64,000 bases of DNA from contig NZ_JBPKBI010000012.1 in the NCBI RefSeq assembly GCF_051388935.1, positions 124,001-188,000 of the forward strand, in the 5' to 3' direction. Below the pieces are notes generated by a model that did no database searches, had not been told where the DNA came from, and saw only the letters and a program-made list of their open reading frames with translations. A program made the position numbers and the translations under genes. The DNA is from Yinghuangia sp035454725 (GTDB taxonomy: Bacteria; Actinomycetota; Actinomycetes; Streptomycetales; Streptomycetaceae). Below, one piece after another: positions 19,501 through 24,667 of this stretch (the first letter of the stretch is position 1; each line of letters starts with the position of its first letter).

Positions 19501-21122
19501 CTGCGGGCAAAATCGACCGACAGGCCCTACCGAAACCGGACTTCGAGGCACTGTCGGGCGGGCGAGCACCCCGCACCGCGCGGGAACGCGTGCTGTGCGA
19601 GCTGTTCGCGGAAGTCCTCGGCGTCCCCAGGGTCGGCATCGACGACAACTTCTTCGCCCTGGGCGGGCATTCGCTGCTGGTGACACGGGTGATCAGCGGC
19701 GTGCGCGAACGCCTCGGCGCGGACCTGCCGGTACGCGCGCTCTTCGAACGGCAGACTGCCGCCGAGCTCCTGGACGCGATCGACACCGCCGGCGCTCCGC
19801 GGAACCGTGCAAGCGCCACCGCACGACCGGCCGGGCCCACACCGGGAGACCTTCTCTCGGACGCCGAACTGGACCCGGCGATCAGCGGTCGGGCACGTCC
19901 CCGGCGGGCCACGGGCCCCACCTCCGAGCGGGAGCAGATCCTGTTGACCGGCGCGACGGGCTTCCTCGGCGCGTTCCTGCTGCGCGAACTCCTCGACCGC
20001 ACGGACGCCGACATCCACTGTCTCGTCCGCGCCGACGACCCCGGGCAGGCGGCCCTGCGCATCCGGCGGAACCTGGCCGCGCACAGGATCTGGGAGCCGT
20101 CCGACGCGCACCGCGTTCTCGCCGTCCCCGGCGACCTGGAGCAACCTCTGCTCGGCCTCTCCCCCGCGCGCTTCGACGAACTCGCCCATCGGCTGGACGC
20201 GATCTACCACAACGGCGCCCGGGTCAACGCGCTCGACCCGTACGCCCGGCTCAAGGCGGCCAACGTCGCGGGAACCACGGAGGTGCTGCGCCTCGCGGCC
20301 CGGTCGGGCCCGGTGCCGGTGCACTACGTGTCCACCGCGGCGGTGTCCGTGCCGGGCGGCGCGGCGACCGACCCGGCCCGGGACACGATCCGGGAATGCC
20401 ACCGCGTCCCCGCGCGGGCGGTGATGCCCGACGGCTACACGCAAAGCAAGTGGGTCGCCGAGCAACTGGTCTGGGCCGCGATCGACCGCGGCATCCCCGC
20501 CACGGTCTTCCGGTGCGGCCGGATCAGCGGAGACACCGCCACCGGTGCCGGTTCGGACCGCGACGTGCTGTGGCAACTCGTCCGGGCGATGCTGCTCCTC
20601 GGCACCGCCCCGCGACTGACCGCGCCGACGGACGACACCGCGCCCACCGTCGACCTGGTGCCCGCGGACTACGCCGCGTCCGCCATCGTCCACCTCGCGC
20701 GGCAACCGGGCAGCCGGGGCCTGGGCCACCACCTCACGTGCCCTTCGCCTCTCCCCTTCGACACCCTGCTCGCCCGCCTGCGCTCGTACGGATACCACCT
20801 GGCGACCGCCGACTTCGACGACTGGACGCGGACCCTGCGCCGACGCGCGGACATGTCGGCGAACGCCGGCCCTCTGGACGCCGCCGTGCTCCTGGCCGAC
20901 GCCCTGCCCACCCTCACCGCGCTGGGCGGGCTCCGGCTCGACCGCGCCAACACACAGGCCGGCCTGGCGGATTCGGGCCTCGCCTTCCCGGAGCTGGACG
21001 ACCGGCTCATCCGCGCCTACACCGACCACTTCATCGCGTCGGGGTTCTTCCCGCCCCCGCCGCGCCGCCCCCCGCACGCCGCCGCGCGGCCCGGCCGCCG
21101 GCCCCGGAGAAGGAGTCCCTGA
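13554..21122 (+). CDS. tleA: Two-module NRPS, A-MT-PCP-C-A-PCP-R (TleA-like)
   Basis: Peptide synthetase of 2522 residues predicted to build and reductively release N-methyl-valyl-tryptophanol. A1 (about 26-466) has FTSGSTGVPKG near 173; the ten pocket residues I extract read DAYWWGGTFK, a valine-type code. An N-methyltransferase (about 497-850; VLEIGVGTG at 554) is inserted before the A10 motif. PCP1 Ser973 (LGGHSL), then C with H1154-H-I-A-C-D1159-G, then A2 (about 1490-2000) with code DGWTISGVCK. That is a Phe-like pocket with Gly at position two, compatible with Trp. PCP2 Ser2040, then a terminal thioester reductase (about 2125-2510; TGATGFLG, Tyr2295/Lys2299). GTG 13554 is chosen because AAAGGAG sits 9 nt upstream; ATG 13500 lacks one. 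An in-frame TTA codon lies at 17715. Same domain order as TleA and LtxA. Confidence 0.92.
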   Translation: MRHRQSSTDAPLRPASPPATVASETLVEAFGRHVARTPDAVAVVGADRLLTYGRLDADADRLARRLIARGVRPGSRVAVLMERSAELVVAFLAVVKAGAGYVPLDHREPASRLKWMVEQTGACVLLTDDGGPSPGIAEGPGVLPVGGFPKQGTNERPPALPPGHVRQLAYVMFTSGSTGVPKGVAVTHENIVGLAQDRAWRSGAHERVLLHSPHAFDASTYELWVPLLSGGTVVVAPPGPLDAHAVAAAVRDARITGLWVTAGLFSVLAEEEPGCFARLREVWTGGDVVAPAAVRQVLRACPEITVVNGYGPTETTTFATCHAVADAEAVRASVPIGAAMAGMRAVVLDPALRRVPPGEVGELYLGGSGLARGYWDQPGLTAERFVADPLGEPGERLFRTGDLVRYGPGDVLEFVGRGDDQVKIRGFRVDPGEVEAVLSRHPGVARAAVTVREDRPGHPRIVGYVLPAQAPAGAQNHGPAREPGPARHAAQADPVDEWRRVYDSLYRDAASKPAGGDFSGWNSSYDGRPLPAEQMLEWRDTTVARIRELRPRRVLEIGVGTGLLMAALAPHCESYWGTDFSGPVVEALRAQVRRDAGLAGRVELSTRTADDVEGLPRGFFDTVVVNSVTQYFPDAEYLGDVLAKAVDLLVPGGSVFVGDVRNLRSLRTFHTDVRLRRPDLPGDPRAVLAAVEHSVAREKELLVDPAYFTGLAQAAPAIGGCEVRVKRGRFVNELTRYRYDAVLRKGPDPGGVTAARELRWGTDVADLGELARHIRPGDIRVTGVPDGRLLPVTRALRAIRDGGPVQPLSAGDDADFTLLEEFHALADETGLRASACWSSGGDDTFDVLLTSRRPGYAPGHTGPPGGRDVSSLVNTPSTTRATDALLASIRAFLRDRLPEYLMPSATVVLDSLPLTAHGKVDRRRLPAPDLGSADDGRAPRDPLEQLLCELFADILGVAGVGIDDSFLALGGHSLSATRLITRLRSRLGVDLAVRCVFESPTVVGLAERVRRASAGDRPPLVPMPRPRELPLSFAQRRLWFLERLEKHGAAYHVPLVVDLHGPVDTAALHGALGDLAVRHESLRTVFPETDGVPRQRVLHGARPELAVCEVAPEVLDTALHDEVLRGFDLARELPLRARLFTTGPDRHTLILTVHHIACDGWSLPLLWNDLATAYTARCAGAAPDWPALPVQYADYALWQRCLLGREEDADSVAARQLAYWKSTLADLPERVELPADRPRPPIASHRGDTVHFTVDADLHRRVSALAERFGVSVFMVLHAALAALLTKVGAGTDIAVGTPVAGRTDQALDPLVGFFVNTLVLRTDTSGDPEFGELLGRVRETDLGAFAHQDLPFERLVDVLAPPRDLAHHPLFQVLLALQNTPEAVPALPGLDARERTVDTGACRFDLSVSLRERHGDDRTPQGMDAVAEFSTDLFDRVTVERLMHRLTGLLDTVTTAPATRLSALDVLLPHERAQLLAHTEAGAPDVPARTLPELFEAQVRRAPQATALRYDDAEAPVRSVTYQELNACANQLARLLIGLGVGPERSVAIALPRTPDSVVATLAVTKAGGAYVPVDAHYPPARLRAMIDETAPTLLLTDSATAARMPDAPGVTRLLLDSPETRREVRRQRDTDIGDAERLCPLAPTNPAYVIFTSGSTGRPKAVVVTHTGIASLVETQRRLFGVTPGSRVLQFASHSFDGAVWEVCGTLLTGATLILAPPEVTAPGPELVALVARRKVTHATLPPAALSAMDPSDLPSLTTMIVSGEALPEEKARQWSPGRRLINGYGPTETTVCATLSAPLPGSSGSGAPPPIGRPTVGVRAYVLDRDLRLVPPGVAGELHIAGAGPARGYLNLPGLTAERFVADPFGAPGTRMYRSGDVARWNADGELEFIGRADGQLKIRGFRIEPGEIEAVLGGHPDVGQAVVVPRPDPRGDTTLVAYAVPVPGVRLDGALLRAHLAGLLPAYMVPAVVLTPDALPLTPAGKIDRQALPKPDFEALSGGRAPRTARERVLCELFAEVLGVPRVGIDDNFFALGGHSLLVTRVISGVRERLGADLPVRALFERQTAAELLDAIDTAGAPRNRASATARPAGPTPGDLLSDAELDPAISGRARPRRATGPTSEREQILLTGATGFLGAFLLRELLDRTDADIHCLVRADDPGQAALRIRRNLAAHRIWEPSDAHRVLAVPGDLEQPLLGLSPARFDELAHRLDAIYHNGARVNALDPYARLKAANVAGTTEVLRLAARSGPVPVHYVSTAAVSVPGGAATDPARDTIRECHRVPARAVMPDGYTQSKWVAEQLVWAAIDRGIPATVFRCGRISGDTATGAGSDRDVLWQLVRAMLLLGTAPRLTAPTDDTAPTVDLVPADYAASAIVHLARQPGSRGLGHHLTCPSPLPFDTLLARLRSYGYHLATADFDDWTRTLRRRADMSANAGPLDAAVLLADALPTLTALGGLRLDRANTQAGLADSGLAFPELDDRLIRAYTDHFIASGFFPPPPRRPPHAAARPGRRPRRRSP
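17715..17717 (+). promoter_or_regulatory. In-frame TTA leucine codon in tleA
   Basis: Leu1388 (context ccc gcg TTA ccg ggc) is encoded by TTA, which is rare in such GC-rich genomes. In streptomycetes TTA codons are read by the bldA tRNA and delay translation to the developmental stage, so the pathway may be under bldA control. Confidence 0.75.
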
Positions 21123-21187
21123 TGACCGATTCCCGTCCGGCCGACGTCGAGGACAACCACCACCACCCGAAGGTGCGATCCGCATGA
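21122..21187 (+). CDS. 21-residue micro-ORF bridging tleA and tleB
   Basis: Twenty-one codons beginning MTDSRPADVEDN, continuing with three histidines and ending PKVRSA. The ATG overlaps the tleA stop (TGATG) and is served by AGGAG 6 nt upstream. Its TGA overlaps the tleB ATG (ATGA). The 66-nt frame is therefore chained by overlap on both sides, an arrangement expected for translational coupling. It is too short for MbtH. It may be a real micropeptide or merely a ribosome bridge delivering ribosomes to the P450. No homologue is known to me. Confidence 0.45.
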   Translation: MTDSRPADVEDNHHHPKVRSA

Positions 21188-22380
21188 ACGACCAGCAGCC
21201 ACCGCCGAGTTACCCGTTCGGCGAAGCAGTCGCACTCGACCTCCACCCCCGGTACGCCGCACTGCGCCGCGAGCAGCCCGTCCTGCGGGTCGGCTGCCCC
21301 TACGGCGAGGACGCGTGGCTGGTCACCAGTCACGCCGACGTCAAGACCGTCCTCGGCGACCGCCGCTTCAGCCGGGCGCTGGCCGCCGAACACGACGAGT
21401 CCCGGCTGACGCCGCTGCCCATCCACACGAGCATCCTGGGCATGGACGCGCCTGACCACACCCGCCTGCGGCGGCTGCTGGCCAAGACCTTCACGGCGCA
21501 GCGCACCCAACGCCTGCGGCCGCGAGTCGAGCGCGAGGCCGAACGGCTCCTCGACGAACTGATCGCCGCCGGCGCGCCCGGCGACCTCATGGAGGACTTC
21601 GCCGTCCCGTTCGCGGGCACCGTCGTCTGCGACCTGCTGGGCGTCCCGTTTCCGGACCGGCAGCAGTTCCGCGGCTGGCTCGACGCCTTCTCCGCGACCA
21701 CCGTGATGTCGCAGGAGGAGATCGAGCGGGACACACAACGCCTGCACGACTACATCAGGCGCCTGATGGTCAGCCGGCGGCGCGAACCCCAGGACGATCT
21801 GATCAGCGCGATGGTGAAGGCGAGCGACGAGGAGGACAAGCTGTCGGAGACGGAACTGGTGGAACTGGCGAGCGTGCTCCTCATCGCCGGCCACGAGACC
21901 GTCTCGTCACAGCTCATCGACTCGTTGTTCGTGCTCCTGACGCACCCCGAACAGCTCCGGCAGCTCCAGGACGATCCCAGGCTCATGCCGTCCGCGGTCG
22001 AGGAACTGCTGCGGTACGTGCCGCTCATCTCGCATGTCACGTTCGCCCGCTACGCGACGCAGGACGTCGAACTGGGGGGAACGGTCGTACGCGCCGGCGA
22101 GTCGGCCCTGCCGGCGATCCCCTCGGCCAACCGCGACGCGGCCGTGTTCGCCGACCCGGACCGGTTGGACCTCACCCGCACCCACAACCCCCACCTCGGC
22201 TTCGGCTACGGCAGCCACCGCTGTCTCGGCGCTGCTCTGGCCCGGTTGGAGATGCAGGTGGCCCTGCAAGCAGTCCTCACGCGGTTTCCCGCCCTGCGGT
22301 GTGCCGTGCCCCCGGAGGAACTGCGTTGGAAGGAGGGCATGCAGGTGCGCAGTCTCCTGCATCTGCCGGTCACCTGGTGA
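21184..22380 (+). CDS. tleB: Cytochrome P450 (TleB-like indolactam synthase)
   Basis: Soluble bacterial P450 of 398 residues. The oxygen-activating I-helix motif AGHET is at 235-239, EELLR of the K helix follows, and the heme loop FGYGSHRCLG carries the ligand Cys347. In the teleocidin pathway TleB forms the intramolecular C-N bond between the valine nitrogen and indole C4, giving indolactam V. The start at 21184 overlaps the micro-ORF stop, with GAAGGTG about 8 nt upstream. Function is inferred from the gene neighbourhood plus the general P450 motifs; partner ferredoxin and reductase genes are not in the window. Confidence 0.9.
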   Translation: MNDQQPPPSYPFGEAVALDLHPRYAALRREQPVLRVGCPYGEDAWLVTSHADVKTVLGDRRFSRALAAEHDESRLTPLPIHTSILGMDAPDHTRLRRLLAKTFTAQRTQRLRPRVEREAERLLDELIAAGAPGDLMEDFAVPFAGTVVCDLLGVPFPDRQQFRGWLDAFSATTVMSQEEIERDTQRLHDYIRRLMVSRRREPQDDLISAMVKASDEEDKLSETELVELASVLLIAGHETVSSQLIDSLFVLLTHPEQLRQLQDDPRLMPSAVEELLRYVPLISHVTFARYATQDVELGGTVVRAGESALPAIPSANRDAAVFADPDRLDLTRTHNPHLGFGYGSHRCLGAALARLEMQVALQAVLTRFPALRCAVPPEELRWKEGMQVRSLLHLPVTW

Positions 22381-22489
22381 CCCGGCAGCCCGCCCTCGCC
22401 CGCAACAGCACCTCTTCCGTGTGAAGCACGGATTATCGCCCTCCGCTGTATTGAACGCCCAACCGCCGGGAGGCGGTTCGGCTTCCCTC

Positions 22490-22553
22490 GCCCTGCTCCG
22501 CAGGGGTCCGTTCCCTCCCCGGTCTGAAGCCGGGGTAACCACGGAGGAATCCG
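22490..22553. mobile_element. Solo IS200/IS605-type end upstream of tleD
   Basis: This stretch is homologous to the left end of the IS element at 33478-33543. The first 15 bases (GCCCTGCTCCGCAGG) are identical. A TGAA-loop hairpin follows in each (CCCCGG/CCGGGG here, CCGCC/GGCGG there). The last 18 bases up to the ATG match at 15 positions, including CGGAGGA, the ribosome binding site of the next gene. A separate hairpin AACCGCC-GGGA-GGCGGTT lies at 22461-22478. No transposase is adjacent, so this is a remnant or a non-autonomous end. Confidence 0.6.
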
Positions 22554-23480
22554 ATGACCGATGTGACGACGGCTGCCACGGCCCGGACGGCCGACAGCCC
22601 CGAGACCGCCGCCACGAACACCCCCACGGGTGTGTCCCCGCAGGAAGTCGGCGACTGGTACGACCAGTTCGGCGACATCTACCACCAGACCCTCGGCGAA
22701 AGCGTGCACTGCGGCCTGTGGTTCCCGCCGGACCAGCCCCAGCCGACGAGCCTCGACCTGGTCGACCTGTCGTCCCACGCCCAGGACCGCTACACCGACT
22801 ACCTGATCGGGATTCTGGACCCCCAGCCGGGCCACCACGTCCTCGACATCGGCTGCGGCACCGGGCGCTCGGCCTTGCGCCTGACCGAGCAGCGGGGCGC
22901 ACGGGTGACGGGCGTCGCGATCAGCCGGCAGCAGGTCGCGCGGGCCAACCAGCTCGCCCGCGAACACCGCCGCCTCGACAAGCTCGTCTTCGAGTACGCC
23001 GACGCTGCGAAACTCCCGTACGCGGACAACACCTTCGACTGCGCGTGGGCCGTCGAGAGCATCTGCCACATGGACCGGGCCGCGGCCCTGCGGGAGGCAT
23101 GGCGCGTGCTGCGCCCCGGTGGTGTTTTCCTGGTCCTGGAATCGGTGCTGACCGATGAGCTCACGGACGCCGAACGTGCCGTGTTCGACGCGATGTTGGC
23201 GTCGAACCTCCCGCTCCGGATGCCGGACTTCTTCGCCCTGGTCGACCGCGCGGGCTTCCACACCCTGGAGCTGAAGGACCTGTCCGCGAACCTCGCGATG
23301 ACCATGAACGTGATGGAACTCGCCTGCCACGACCACCGCGAGGAGTTCGTCCGGCGCTTCGGCGCGGAGTTCACCGACCTGATGATCTCCGGTCTGCCGG
23401 CGGCCCGGAACGTGGTGGCCCGCAAGACGCGGTTCTTCCTGCTGCTCCTACGCAAGCCGCTCGGCGCGGCCTCCGGGTAA
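22554..23480 (+). CDS. tleD: SAM-dependent methyltransferase (TleD-like)
   Basis: Class I methyltransferase of 308 residues with SAM-binding motif I VLDIGCGTG at 96-104, then an acidic loop EYADAAKLPYADNTFD and the LRPGG turn. The N-terminal part (VGDWYDQFGDIYHQTLG) resembles the cap of C-methyltransferases acting on prenyl chains or sterols. In teleocidin B assembly TleD methylates the geranyl side chain of teleocidin A and the resulting cation closes a six-membered ring. Its place 173 bp after the P450 and the completed TleA-C set support that role. The ATG has GGAGG 6 nt upstream, inside an IS605-type end. A generic O- or C-methyltransferase is the alternative. Confidence 0.8.
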   Translation: MTDVTTAATARTADSPETAATNTPTGVSPQEVGDWYDQFGDIYHQTLGESVHCGLWFPPDQPQPTSLDLVDLSSHAQDRYTDYLIGILDPQPGHHVLDIGCGTGRSALRLTEQRGARVTGVAISRQQVARANQLAREHRRLDKLVFEYADAAKLPYADNTFDCAWAVESICHMDRAAALREAWRVLRPGGVFLVLESVLTDELTDAERAVFDAMLASNLPLRMPDFFALVDRAGFHTLELKDLSANLAMTMNVMELACHDHREEFVRRFGAEFTDLMISGLPAARNVVARKTRFFLLLLRKPLGAASG

Positions 23481-23504
23481 CCCGGACCGACTCAGGTTTC
23501 CCGC

Positions 23505-23538
23505 GAAGCCGTTCCCTCCGCAGCGAGGGAACGGCCTC
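23505..23538. terminator. Bidirectional terminator after tleD
   Basis: Stem of 14 bp with one mismatch (GAAGCCGTTCCCTC / GAGGGAACGGCCTC) and loop CGCAGC, between the convergent tleD and aldo/keto reductase genes. It probably marks the right border of the cluster. Confidence 0.75.
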
Positions 23539-23555
23539 GGGTTCGGGGGCGCCTG

Positions 23556-24404
23556 TCAGTCCGTCAGACGGGCGTTCCCGAGTTGACTGACGACGGCCGG
23601 GTCGCGGTGGTCGAGAAACAGCGAAGCGCCCGTGTCCAGCGCGGCGATGCGGGCCATGTCGTCGTCGGTGAGAGCGAAGTCGAAGACGTCGATGTTCTCG
23701 GCCATCCGGGCGGCGCGGACCGACTTCGGGATGACGACGACGTGGCGCTGGATGAGCCAGCGGAGCACGACCTGCGCCACGGTCTTGCCGTGCCGACCGC
23801 CGATTTCGCCGAGCACGGGGTCGGTGAAGAGGTTGTTGCGGCCCTCGGCGAAGGGCCCCCACGACTCGATCTGGACGCCGCGTTCGGCCATCAGCTCTTG
23901 GTCGGCCGTGCGCTGGAAGAACGGGTGGGTCTCCACCTGGTTGACCGCCGGTGCGACCTCGTTGTGGTCGATGAGGTCGACCAGCCGGTCGGAGTGGAAG
24001 TTGGAGACCCCGATCGCCCGGAGACGGCCTTCGCGGTTCAGGGCCTCCATCACGCGCCAGGAACCGTACACGTCGCCGTACGGCTGGTGGATCAGGTACA
24101 AGTCCACATAGTCGAGGCCGAGTCTGCCCAGCGACGTGTCGACGGCACGCTTGGTCTTCTCCTCACCGGTGTCCTGCACCCAGAGCTTGGTGGTGACGAA
24201 GAGTTCGTCGCGCGCAACGCCGCTGCTCTTGATCGCGCGGCCGACGGCTTCCTCGTTTTGGTACGCCGCGGCGGTGTCGAGTAGCCGGTAGCCCGCGGCG
24301 AGGGCGTCGGACACGGCTTGCTCGGTCTCCTCCGGCGGGATCTGGTAGACGCCGAAGCCGAGCATCGGCATCTCGACGCCGTTGTTCAAGGTGGTGCTTT
24401 CCAT
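23556..24404 (-). CDS. Aldo/keto reductase
   Basis: NADPH-dependent carbonyl reductase with the AKR TIM barrel, 282 residues. The full catalytic tetrad is visible: Asp43 (LLDTAAAY), Tyr48, Lys73 (TTKLW) and His106 (LIHQP). Cofactor segment IPKSVRAARM is present. It resembles the 2,5-diketo-gluconate reductase/morphine-dehydrogenase-like group common in actinomycetes. Start ATG 24404 is preceded by GAAGGA. It converges on tleD and is separated from it by a strong terminator, so I place it outside the biosynthetic cluster, though reduction of an aldehyde intermediate by it cannot be excluded. Confidence 0.9.
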   Translation of the reverse strand: MESTTLNNGVEMPMLGFGVYQIPPEETEQAVSDALAAGYRLLDTAAAYQNEEAVGRAIKSSGVARDELFVTTKLWVQDTGEEKTKRAVDTSLGRLGLDYVDLYLIHQPYGDVYGSWRVMEALNREGRLRAIGVSNFHSDRLVDLIDHNEVAPAVNQVETHPFFQRTADQELMAERGVQIESWGPFAEGRNNLFTDPVLGEIGGRHGKTVAQVVLRWLIQRHVVVIPKSVRAARMAENIDVFDFALTDDDMARIAALDTGASLFLDHRDPAVVSQLGNARLTD

Positions 24405-24639
24405 CCGCGGTCCTTCGGTGCGAAGTTGCGTCCTCGGCGGACGACCGTGCCGACGCGACGCGGCCAGGCACGACAATGCCGCGCCACGGTCGACGGTGGC
24501 AACTTTCTGTGTCCGTACGACCCCGCAAAGCGACCGATCACCGTGCTGCCGATCCGCGGGTGCGTCGTACCCGAGCGGGAGGACACACCGACGTGGTGAG
24601 GCAGACGTGCATGACAACGGCCGGAGCGGCGACCGTTGA

Positions 24640-24660
24640 CGGGTGGGTACGGGCCACCCG
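24640..24660 (-). terminator. Hairpin after the large phosphatase gene
   Basis: CGGGTGG-GTACGGG-CCACCCG lies 7 bp beyond the stop codon of the minus-strand PP2C gene. The stem is 7 bp, with no U tract. The rest of the 24405-24639 spacer shows nothing I can support. Confidence 0.4.
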
Positions 24661-24667
24661 ACTCCCG

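Noticed and set aside
23556..24404. Aldo/keto reductase as part of the indolactam cluster
   Set aside because: Opposite strand, separated by a strong bidirectional terminator, and no extra reduction step is needed after the NRPS reductase domain.
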